A stretch of DNA of 64,000 bases, taken from assembly GCA_946557785.1 (NCBI GenBank), contig CAMNTH010000002.1:1-64000 (forward strand), written 5' to 3'. This stretch comes from an uncultured Blautia sp. (GTDB lineage Bacteria > Bacillota > Clostridia > Lachnospirales > Lachnospiraceae). Every line of letters starts with the position of its first letter. The stretch's first letter is position 1. This document shows, piece after piece, positions 27,340-35,059 of the stretch. The notes under the pieces were generated by a model. That model had not been told where the DNA came from and made no database searches. It worked only from the letters and a program-made list of their open reading frames with translations. Both the position numbers and the translations under genes were made by a program.

Positions 27340-28068
27340 ATGGTTGAAGATAAGAAAAAAGAAGAAATGGAAAAAGAGAGCCAGCAGAATGAGCAGATTA
27401 AAGAGATGGGTCAGGTGATGCTGGAGGGGAACCCCAAAAAGCATAGGGTGGAATTGCTGACGATTATCGGGGAGGTGGAGGGCCATGAGTCTGCGCCTTC
27501 TCAGAGTAAGACTACAAAGTATGAGCATGTGCTTCCTAAGCTTGCCCTTATTGAGGATGATGAGGATGTGGACGGTCTTTTGATCCTTCTGAATACGGTA
27601 GGAGGTGATGTGGAGGCTGGGCTTGCCATTGCTGAAATGATCGCTTCCTTAAGCGTACCGACAGTGTCCTTGGTGCTTGGCGGCGGGCATTCCATCGGGG
27701 TTCCCATGGCGGTTTCAGCGGATTATTCCTTTGTGGTTCCAAGCGCTACCATGGTGATTCATCCGGTTCGATCAAGCGGTATGTTTATCGGTGTGGCTCA
27801 GACCTACCGGAACATGGAGAAGATACAGGACCGTATTACGACTTTTATTTCCAATCATTCCAGGATCAGCCAGAGGCGTCTTGAAGAGCTGATGCTGGAT
27901 ACCACCCAGCTTGTAAAGGATGTGGGGACTATGCTGGAGGGAAAAGAAGCCGTGGAAGAGGGTCTGATTGATGCGGTAGGCGGTATGAAGGAAGCCCTGT
28001 CAAAACTCTACGAACTGGTGGAGGATCAGAAACGTCAGAAGGAATTGAAGAAGTCTTTGGATTTATAA
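27340..28068 (+). CDS. TepA/ClpP-like serine protease
   Basis: About 242 aa of the ClpP/crotonase-fold group related to Bacillus TepA (YmfB), a cytoplasmic protease linked to spore-protein degradation or secretion. LNTVGGDVEAGLAIAEMI corresponds to the ClpP oxyanion region. The nucleophile Ser lies in GGGHSIGVPMAVSAD and the His in MVIHPVRSSG. The charged N-terminal 35 residues are family-typical. The ATG at 27340 follows GGAGG by nine bases. Confidence 0.88.
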   Translation: MVEDKKKEEMEKESQQNEQIKEMGQVMLEGNPKKHRVELLTIIGEVEGHESAPSQSKTTKYEHVLPKLALIEDDEDVDGLLILLNTVGGDVEAGLAIAEMIASLSVPTVSLVLGGGHSIGVPMAVSADYSFVVPSATMVIHPVRSSGMFIGVAQTYRNMEKIQDRITTFISNHSRISQRRLEELMLDTTQLVKDVGTMLEGKEAVEEGLIDAVGGMKEALSKLYELVEDQKRQKELKKSLDL

Positions 28069-28098
28069 TAAAAATATAAGAAAAAAACACTTTTTTAT

Positions 28099-28126
28099 TT
28101 GATTGTCTGCTTTTTTGTGCTATAAT
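28099..28126 (+). promoter_or_regulatory. SigA-type promoter of the redox-complex operon
   Basis: TTGATT (28099-28104), a 16-bp spacer and TATAAT (28121-28126) lie about 50 bases before the NuoE-like gene. Confidence 0.65.
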
Positions 28127-28179
28127 GCTAAAGAATGAATATTTATGTTTAAAAATATCTACACAGGAGGGACAATCAT

Positions 28180-28692
28180 ATGGGAAATATGTGTGAATGC
28201 CAGAACGGCGGAAATGCTGATTTTGCTGAATTGGCTCCGGTACTGGAAAAATATGCAAAGGTACCAGGCAGCCTGATCACAATTCTTCAGCAGACACAGG
28301 ATATTTACGGTTATCTCTCTCTGGATGCGATTAACTACATTGCAGAGAGAACCGGAATTATGCCTGCGAAAATTTACGGTGTAGCTACATTCTATGCACA
28401 GTTCCGTTTACAGCCCATCGGCAAATACCTCATCATGCTTTGCAAAGGTACTGCCTGCCATGTAAATGGCTCTGACATGATTGAAGAAGCAGTTTGTGAA
28501 CATCTGGGAATTAAAGATGGAGAGACTACAGAGGACGGTTTATTTACACTGAACAATGTAGCTTGTCTTGGATGCTGTTCCCTGGCGCCGGTCATGATGG
28601 TAAAAACCGCAGACGGCGAGGAAACATTCGGTAACCTGACCAAGTCTTCTGTTAAGAAGATTTTGGATGATTACAAAGCGCAGAATGCATAG
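28180..28692 (+). CDS. NuoE/HydC-like [2Fe-2S] subunit
   Basis: A 170-aa thioredoxin-fold ferredoxin subunit. Cluster ligands are the Cys pairs of LCKGTACHVNG and CLGCCSLAPVM; the helical N-terminal part is typical of NuoE. It would pass electrons between the FMN subunit and the large subunit encoded downstream. AGGAGG precedes the ATG, and the next gene starts 11 bases after the stop. Confidence 0.9.
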   Translation: MGNMCECQNGGNADFAELAPVLEKYAKVPGSLITILQQTQDIYGYLSLDAINYIAERTGIMPAKIYGVATFYAQFRLQPIGKYLIMLCKGTACHVNGSDMIEEAVCEHLGIKDGETTEDGLFTLNNVACLGCCSLAPVMMVKTADGEETFGNLTKSSVKKILDDYKAQNA

Positions 28693-28703
28693 GAGGTAGA
28701 AAT

Positions 28704-30458
28704 ATGAAAGTTGTAGTAGGACAGGGAAGCTGTGGTATTGCTACCGGTGCGAAGAAAACCTCTAATGAATTCGAAAGAATCGTTGCAGAAAAGAATCTTA
28801 CAAACGTTGTGGTTGATAAGACCGGCTGTATCGGTACCTGTTATCTGGAGCCGATCGTAGACGTTTATAATGACGAAGGGGCACTGGAAGCCAGATATGT
28901 AAAATGTACAACAGATAAAGTTGCAAGAGTCGTTGAGGAGCATCTGATCGGCGGAACCCCGGTTGAAGAATATGTGATTCCAAAAGAGGATGAGGCATTC
29001 TTATCCCAGCAGCAGAGAATCGTTCTTCGCAACTGCGGTCAGATCAATCCGGAGAAGATTGAAGAATATATTGCAGTAGGCGGATATGAGGCTGCAAGAA
29101 AAGTAATCACCTCCATGACTCCAGATGAAGTTATTGAGGAAATTAAGGTATCCGGCCTTCGCGGACGAGGCGGCGCAGGATTCCCTACTTGGTTTAAGTG
29201 GAATGCCATTAAGTCTAACAAAGGCGCACAGAAATACATGGTATGTAATGCTGACGAGGGTGACCCGGGTGCATTTATGGATCGATCCGTTTTGGAAGGT
29301 GACCCCCATTCTCTTTTGGAAGGTATGATCATCGGCGGTTTCGCAGCGGGCGCTACCGAAGGTATCATTTACTGCCGTGCTGAGTATCCTCTTGCTATCG
29401 CACGTCTGGAGATCGCCATGGCACAGGCAAGAGAAAGAGGGTATCTGGGTCAGAATCTGTTTGGAACAGGCTTTAACTTTGATATTCGTATCAAAGCAGG
29501 TGCAGGTGCATTTGTATGCGGTGAGGAAACGGCTCTGATCGCATCTCTGGAAGGCGAACGAGGAATGCCTCGTCTGAAACCTCCGTTCCCGGCTGCCAAG
29601 GGCTACTGGAAGCTTCCTACCAATATCAATAACGTAGAAACCTACGCTAATGTTGCATGGATCATTGCTAACGGCGGACAGGCCTTTGCAGACAGGGGCG
29701 CTGAGAAGTCCAAGGGATCCAAGGTATTTGCTCTTGCCGGTAAGATCAAGAAGGGCGGCCTTGTAGAGGTACCGATGGGAATGACTCTCCGTGAGGTTAT
29801 TTACAATATCGGAGGCGGAATTAAAAACGACAAGGAATTCAAGGCTGTTCAGATGGGCGGTCCGTCCGGCGGATGTATTCCGGCACAGCTGATCGATACT
29901 CCTGTTACATATGAAGACATTAACAAAACAGGTGCGATCGTTGGTTCCGGTGGTATGATCGTTATGGACGAGGATACCTGTATGGTAGATATGGCTCGCT
30001 TCTTCCTGGATTTCACCAAGAAGGAATCCTGCGGTAAATGTAACTACTGCCGTATCGGTACCAAGAGAATGCTTGAGATTCTTGAAAGAATCACAAAAGG
30101 TGAAGGAAAAGACGGAGATATTGAGCTTCTGGAAGAGCTTGCAGGCAAAATTAAAGACGGTGCTATGTGCGGCCTTGGACAGACGGCTCCGAACCCGGTA
30201 CTTACCACGATCCGTTATTTCCGCAATGAATATGAAGATCACATTTATAATCACAAGTGTACGGCAAAATCCTGTAAAGCTCTGATTCATTATGAGATCA
30301 CAGATGATTGTAAAGGCTGCGGCAAGTGTAAGAGAAATTGTCCGGTTGATGCCATCAGCGGTGATAAGAAACAGGTTCATACCATTGATCCGAATGTATG
30401 TATCAAGTGCGGCAAGTGTGAAGAAAACTGTGCATTTGGTGCAGTGAAGAGAGTTTAA
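28704..30458 (+). CDS. NuoF/HydB-like NADH-binding FMN/iron-sulfur subunit
   Basis: A 584-aa protein in three parts. The first is a thioredoxin-like [2Fe-2S] domain (about 1-95). The second is a NuoF core with NADH/FMN site (GLRGRGGAGFPTWFKW; CNADEGDPGAFMDR) and a [4Fe-4S] site (SCGKCNYCRIGTKRM with a later Cys in DGAMCGLG). The third is a C-terminal two-cluster ferredoxin domain (CKGCGKCKRNCPVDA; CIKCGKCEENCAFGA). This architecture matches HydB of bifurcating hydrogenases and related bifurcating complexes, where the FMN site handles NAD(H). Confidence 0.92.
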   Translation: MKVVVGQGSCGIATGAKKTSNEFERIVAEKNLTNVVVDKTGCIGTCYLEPIVDVYNDEGALEARYVKCTTDKVARVVEEHLIGGTPVEEYVIPKEDEAFLSQQQRIVLRNCGQINPEKIEEYIAVGGYEAARKVITSMTPDEVIEEIKVSGLRGRGGAGFPTWFKWNAIKSNKGAQKYMVCNADEGDPGAFMDRSVLEGDPHSLLEGMIIGGFAAGATEGIIYCRAEYPLAIARLEIAMAQARERGYLGQNLFGTGFNFDIRIKAGAGAFVCGEETALIASLEGERGMPRLKPPFPAAKGYWKLPTNINNVETYANVAWIIANGGQAFADRGAEKSKGSKVFALAGKIKKGGLVEVPMGMTLREVIYNIGGGIKNDKEFKAVQMGGPSGGCIPAQLIDTPVTYEDINKTGAIVGSGGMIVMDEDTCMVDMARFFLDFTKKESCGKCNYCRIGTKRMLEILERITKGEGKDGDIELLEELAGKIKDGAMCGLGQTAPNPVLTTIRYFRNEYEDHIYNHKCTAKSCKALIHYEITDDCKGCGKCKRNCPVDAISGDKKQVHTIDPNVCIKCGKCEENCAFGAVKRV

Positions 30459-30473
30459 TAGGAGGTGTAGACT

Positions 30474-33400
30474 GTGAATAAATTCAGATTAAATATCGAC
30501 GGCAAAGAAGTCTACGGACTTCCGGGACAGACAATTCTTGAAGTTTGCAGAGAGAATGATATTTTCATTCCCACTCTTTGCTATGATGAAAGAACCGAAA
30601 TTTACGGCGCATGCGGTTTGTGTATGGTTGAGTGGGAAGGAAGCCCCAAGCTTTGGAAAGCCTGCGCAACAGAGATCGCTCCCAACATGGTGATTCGTAC
30701 TAATACCCCGCGTGTTATTGAGTCCAGAAAAACAAACCTGGAGCTTCTTCTTTCCAACCACAAGGGCGACTGCCGCCCTCCGTGTATGCTGGCATGTCCT
30801 GCAGGCACAGACTGCCAGGGCTATGTAGGCCTGATTGCCAATGGTCAGTATGAAGAGGCAATTAAACTGATCAGAGAGAATATCCCGATTCCGGGTGCAA
30901 TCGGACGGGTATGCCCTCATCCTTGTGAAACAGCATGCCGCCGCGGCCTTGTGGATGAGCCGGTTGCCATTGCAAACCTTAAGAGATTTGCAGCGGACAC
31001 CGATGAATTTGGAGAAGATCCTTTTGTACCGGAGTGTGAGCCGGATACAGGAAAGAACGTTGCCATTATCGGCGGCGGACCTTACGGAATCTCCATGGCA
31101 TATTTCCTTCGCCAGTTAGGACATGACGTTACCATTTACGAGGCAATGCCGAAGCTTGGCGGTATGCTCCGCTACGGTATTCCAGAATATCGTCTTCCAA
31201 AAGAAGTTCTGGATGAAGAGATTGCTGTTTTGGAAAAAATGGGCGTTACCATGGTAACAAACACCAAGATCGGCGAGGATATTTCCTTTGAAGCTATTAA
31301 GAGAGATTTTGATGCAGTATGTATCGGTATTGGCGCATGGGTATCCACAGGCGTTCGCTGCAAGGGCGAGGACGCACAGGGCGTGATCGGCGGTATTGAT
31401 TTCCTTCGCAAGGTTGTACGCAATGAGAAGATCGACCTTGGGGAAAACGTAGCCATCGTAGGCGGCGGAAATACGGCAATGGATGCATGCCGTACAGCCG
31501 TACGTCTGGGAGCTAAGAAGGTTTACAACATCTACAGAAGAACCAAGGATGAAATGCCTGCAGATATGATCGAGATTGAAGAGGCAGAGGAGGAAGGCGT
31601 AATCTTCCTGAACCTGACCAATCCTCTGGAAATTATTTCTGATGAGAGCGGCCACTGCCGCCAGATGGTGCTTCAGGTTATGAAGCTGGGTGAGCCGGAT
31701 GCATCCGGACGCCGTGCTCCGGTTCCTGTAGAAGGCGAGACTAAGACCATTGACGTAGATACTGTCATCCTGGCAATCGGCCAGAAAGTAAATGCAGCCG
31801 GAATCGAAGGCGTAGAGCTTACCAGAAAAGGCGGCATTGTTTACGATAAAGATACTTATATGACTGCAATTCCAGGCGTATTTGCCGGAGGAGACTGCGG
31901 TAATGATAAGATTTCCATTGCTGTTGAGTCTATCGGAGATGCAAAGAAGAGCTGCGATATTGTAGACGCTTACCTTCGCGGTGAGGAGATCAAATATGAG
32001 CCCAGCTATTATGTAACAAAGAAGGACGTAACTCCGGCTACTTTTGAAGACCGTGAGAGAATGTGCCGTCCTGCAATGGAACAGCTTAATGCAGAAGAAA
32101 GAAAAGATAACTTTACAGAAGTAGTATTCGGATATGACGAAGAGCAGGCTCTTGAGGAAGCTCATCGCTGTCTGGAGTGCGGATGTAAGGATTACTTCGA
32201 ATGTAAGCTGATTTCCTATGCAAATATGTATGGCGTTGAGCCGGATCGTTTTGCAGGTGATATCAATGAAGTGGATTATAAGGATGAGCATCCGTTTATT
32301 CTGAGAGATCCCAATAAGTGTATCCTCTGCGGACTTTGTGTCCGTGCCTGTGACGAGGTTATGGGTGTAGGTGCACTGGGACTTGTGAACCGCGGATTTG
32401 ATACTGTTGTTAAACCGGCTCTGGAGCAGCCGCTGTCTGAAACAGGATGTATTTCCTGCGGTCAGTGTGTAAGCGTTTGCCCGACAGGCGCTCTTCAGGA
32501 AAGGCTGTCTCTTGAAAAATCCGTACCGCTTGCAACAGAAGCAACAGATACTACCTGTGCACATTGTTCCGTCGGCTGTTCCGTTCATCTGGAAACCTAT
32601 GGCGATATGCTGGTGAAATCTGTTCCGGATAAAGAAGGTGCTGTTAACAAAGGCCTGCTTTGCGGCCGCGGCAAATTCGGTTTTGACTGTGCGGTACTGG
32701 AAGATAAGATCCTTGACCCAATGGCAAGAAAGAACGGCGAATTGACAGAAGTTGATTATCATGAGGCATTTGTCCTGGTTGCGAAAAAAGCGGAAGCCCT
32801 TGCAGCAAAATACGGCAAGGATGCAGTTGCCGTAGCGATCTCTGACAGATACACTAATGAGGAAGCTTATGTGATCAAGAAATTTGCTGATGAGATCGGC
32901 GCTAAGACACTTTGCTTCAATAACAGAGAAAGCGGACTTGAAAAAGTTCTGGGCGTAAACGCCTCTCCCAATACAATTGATGAGCTGCTTTCTGCAGAAG
33001 TGATCCTTTGTGCAGGCTTTATTGCAAAAGAAAACCAGGTAATCCGTCTGAAACTGAAACAGGCTGCTAAGAACGGTGCAAAAGTCATTCTGGTTAATCC
33101 GGAAGGATATGAGCAGGATCATATGAGCTTTGCATATAAGACCATCACCACAAGCAACAGCCTTGCATTTTTCAAGGGCGTTGCAAAGGCTCTGACAGAT
33201 ATGGGCAAAGGCTGCGGCATGGAAGGCTACGATGCATTCAAGGCTTCCGTGGAAGGCGCTGAGGTTTGCGCTGAAGTGAAGGCAGTTGCTGAAGCTTATG
33301 CAAATGCAAAGAAAGCAATGATCGTATTCCAGCAGAATGTGATCACTACAGAGGCTGCAGTGCTTCTTTCCGATATCGCATTGGTATCCGGACACATCGG

Positions 33401-33977
33401 CAAAGCCCGTGACGGTATCCTGATGCTGAAGGCTAAGAATAATAGCCAGGGTCTGATCGACCTGGGTGTAACAGCAGGCGCCGAGGCTATGGAAGGCGTA
33501 AAAGCACTTCTGGTATTCGGTGAGGACGTTCCTGGGGATGCACTGAAAGAGCTTGTATTCCTTATGGTTTGCGATACCCATATGACAGAAACAGCTAAGA
33601 TGGCAGACGTTGTAATTCCTGGAACAGGATTTGCATCTACATACGGTACCTTTACCAATACTGAGCGCAGACTTCAGCCGGTAGAGCAGGCCATTGAAGA
33701 AGATGTGGTGTTTAACAACTGGGAAGTTGCGGCAGAGCTGGCTCATGTATATGAAATCGAAATGCCATTCGATGACGTAGAAGACATTTCTGATGAAATG
33801 AATGAAGTTCTTCCTGTTTACCGCTATGCGGAAATGGGTGAGATTTACGGCGGTGTTCTGGAGTGCAAAGATGCAAAACTTGTGGCTGTAGAAGATGCAG
33901 CACTGGTAGCACCTCTCAAATGCACAGATCATCTTATGAATATGATTGATGAGAGACTGCCGAAAGTTTCCAAATAA
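30474..33977 (+). CDS. Fused GltD/NfnB-like flavoprotein plus NuoG-like iron-sulfur subunit
   Basis: A 1,167-aa fusion. Modules in order: a [2Fe-2S] domain (Cys 36, 47, 50, 64); a Cys-rich section around H96-C114; a GltD-type [4Fe-4S] region (Cys 147-155); FAD- and NAD(P)-binding Rossmann folds (VAIIGGGPYGISMA near 196; VAIVGGGNTAMDAC near 325); an 8Fe ferredoxin (CILCGLCVRAC; CISCGQCVSVCPTGA, ~615-670); and a molybdopterin-oxidoreductase-like module from ~692 (CAHCSVGCSV). The last part lacks the catalytic Cys/Sec of formate dehydrogenases. No H-cluster motifs (TSCCPxW, MPCxxK) occur, so it is not a hydrogenase. The set best fits a Sporomusa-type bifurcating transhydrogenase (inference). Confidence 0.85.
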   Translation: MNKFRLNIDGKEVYGLPGQTILEVCRENDIFIPTLCYDERTEIYGACGLCMVEWEGSPKLWKACATEIAPNMVIRTNTPRVIESRKTNLELLLSNHKGDCRPPCMLACPAGTDCQGYVGLIANGQYEEAIKLIRENIPIPGAIGRVCPHPCETACRRGLVDEPVAIANLKRFAADTDEFGEDPFVPECEPDTGKNVAIIGGGPYGISMAYFLRQLGHDVTIYEAMPKLGGMLRYGIPEYRLPKEVLDEEIAVLEKMGVTMVTNTKIGEDISFEAIKRDFDAVCIGIGAWVSTGVRCKGEDAQGVIGGIDFLRKVVRNEKIDLGENVAIVGGGNTAMDACRTAVRLGAKKVYNIYRRTKDEMPADMIEIEEAEEEGVIFLNLTNPLEIISDESGHCRQMVLQVMKLGEPDASGRRAPVPVEGETKTIDVDTVILAIGQKVNAAGIEGVELTRKGGIVYDKDTYMTAIPGVFAGGDCGNDKISIAVESIGDAKKSCDIVDAYLRGEEIKYEPSYYVTKKDVTPATFEDRERMCRPAMEQLNAEERKDNFTEVVFGYDEEQALEEAHRCLECGCKDYFECKLISYANMYGVEPDRFAGDINEVDYKDEHPFILRDPNKCILCGLCVRACDEVMGVGALGLVNRGFDTVVKPALEQPLSETGCISCGQCVSVCPTGALQERLSLEKSVPLATEATDTTCAHCSVGCSVHLETYGDMLVKSVPDKEGAVNKGLLCGRGKFGFDCAVLEDKILDPMARKNGELTEVDYHEAFVLVAKKAEALAAKYGKDAVAVAISDRYTNEEAYVIKKFADEIGAKTLCFNNRESGLEKVLGVNASPNTIDELLSAEVILCAGFIAKENQVIRLKLKQAAKNGAKVILVNPEGYEQDHMSFAYKTITTSNSLAFFKGVAKALTDMGKGCGMEGYDAFKASVEGAEVCAEVKAVAEAYANAKKAMIVFQQNVITTEAAVLLSDIALVSGHIGKARDGILMLKAKNNSQGLIDLGVTAGAEAMEGVKALLVFGEDVPGDALKELVFLMVCDTHMTETAKMADVVIPGTGFASTYGTFTNTERRLQPVEQAIEEDVVFNNWEVAAELAHVYEIEMPFDDVEDISDEMNEVLPVYRYAEMGEIYGGVLECKDAKLVAVEDAALVAPLKCTDHLMNMIDERLPKVSK

Positions 33978-34007
33978 TCGGACTGCTTTTACCATATAAG
34001 AAAAAGA

Positions 34008-34046
34008 AAAATCCCTGCGCAGTTTTAAACTGTGCAGGGATTTTAT
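34008..34046 (+). terminator. Strong intrinsic terminator of the redox operon
   Basis: AAAATCCCTGCGCAGTTT (34008-34025) and AAACTGTGCAGGGATTTT (34027-34044) pair over almost their full length, with a U-rich 3' side. Confidence 0.9.
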
Positions 34047-34074
34047 TGTATCTTTTTTCAATCTGTGTTATAAT
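34046..34074 (+). promoter_or_regulatory. Promoter of the uppP-ftsK region
   Basis: TTGTAT (34046-34051), 17 bp, then a consensus TATAAT (34069-34074). The -35 box begins in the tail of the preceding terminator. Confidence 0.6.
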
Positions 34075-34110
34075 GTTTGCGATAATGGGTCAGTTTCCAT
34101 TAAAATCCAT

Positions 34111-34135
34111 CGAAAAATCCGCATAGGATTTTTCG
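34111..34135 (+). promoter_or_regulatory. Leader hairpin upstream of uppP
   Basis: CGAAAAATCC (34111-34120) and GGATTTTTCG (34126-34135) form a perfect 10-bp stem with a 5-base loop in the uppP leader, 25 bases before the start codon and not followed by a T-run. Confidence 0.6.
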
Positions 34136-34159
34136 GGAACTTAGGAAAAGGAAAAGATT

Positions 34160-35038
34160 ATGTCAGCTTTTTTTGCAATTATTTTGGGAATTGTTCAGGG
34201 AATTACGGAATTTCTTCCTGTCAGCAGTTTTGGGCATGGAGCTGCTTTAGAAAAATTATGGGGGATTTCCAGAAGCTCAGGAGTTCTTTTTGAGGCAATG
34301 CTTCATCTCGGCACCCTTCTTGCTGTTTATATGGCATTCCGTAAGGATATTCGGAGGCTCTGTCTTGAATTTCTGGGAATTATGGCAGATCTCATAGGGA
34401 ATCTGAATTTATATATTCATAACAGAAAGACAGGGGAACAGCTTCATTATACCAGGATCATCACCAGCAGTTACCGCAAATTTGCAGTGCTGATCATGAT
34501 TTCTTTGATTCCGACGGCTGCCATAGGATATACCTGCAGGCGTTTGGTTGTAAGAAGTGCACTTACACCTTTGATACCGGGAATCGGAATGCTGATCACA
34601 GGGATTATTCTTCTGGTAACAGATATGGGAAAAGCAGGTGGGACAAAATCCGCAAGGGAAGTTTCCTTTGATCACGCAATGTGGCTTGGAATCTGCCAGG
34701 GGATTTCTGTTTTTCCGGGATTTTCCAGAAGCGGTCTGACTATTTCCATGGCGCTGCTCCTTGGATTCAGCCGGACTTATGCAGTAAAGTTTTCTTATAT
34801 AATGTCGATCCCGGCAGTGGCTGGTGCTTTTTTTATGGAATTGGGGGAGTTTACTTCTCCATCCATGAGTCCGGAGCTTGGCTTTGACTTTGTGCTTGGT
34901 ATGCTTGCAGCTGCTGTGACGGGCTATTTTTGCGCACGTTTTTTGCTGCGCCTGGTACATAAAATGAAATTTCGCTATTTTGCATATTATTGCTTTCTGG
35001 CAGGAATAATCGTACTGGCAGGAGACTATGTGTTATAA
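34160..35038 (+). CDS. uppP: Undecaprenyl-diphosphatase, BacA/UppP family
   Basis: A 292-aa polytopic membrane enzyme that recycles the undecaprenyl pyrophosphate carrier used for peptidoglycan and surface polymers. Motifs are QGITEFLPVSSFGH near the N-terminus and FPGFSRSGLTIS in the second half. The usual SSSGH box reads SSFGH here, a substitution next to a catalytic motif. A 40-residue cytoplasmic insertion (about 70-110) makes it somewhat longer than average. AAAGG precedes the ATG. Confidence 0.9.
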   Translation: MSAFFAIILGIVQGITEFLPVSSFGHGAALEKLWGISRSSGVLFEAMLHLGTLLAVYMAFRKDIRRLCLEFLGIMADLIGNLNLYIHNRKTGEQLHYTRIITSSYRKFAVLIMISLIPTAAIGYTCRRLVVRSALTPLIPGIGMLITGIILLVTDMGKAGGTKSAREVSFDHAMWLGICQGISVFPGFSRSGLTISMALLLGFSRTYAVKFSYIMSIPAVAGAFFMELGEFTSPSMSPELGFDFVLGMLAAAVTGYFCARFLLRLVHKMKFRYFAYYCFLAGIIVLAGDYVL

Positions 35039-35059
35039 AATGAGGAGGGAGCCAATAAA

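Noticed and set aside
29001-30380. 459-codon minus-strand frame
   Set aside because: Antisense shadow of the NuoF-like gene with no recognisable domain or ribosome-binding site.
30474-33977. [FeFe]-hydrogenase large subunit
   Set aside because: Partner subunits look hydrogenase-like, but the H-cluster motifs TSCCPxW and MPCxxK are absent.
31116-34061. Very long open frame (981 codons) on the minus strand
   Set aside because: It lies opposite the 1,167-aa flavoprotein, which has clear domains; the antisense product is Cys/Phe/Ile-rich with no motif. The openness follows from the codon use of the real gene.
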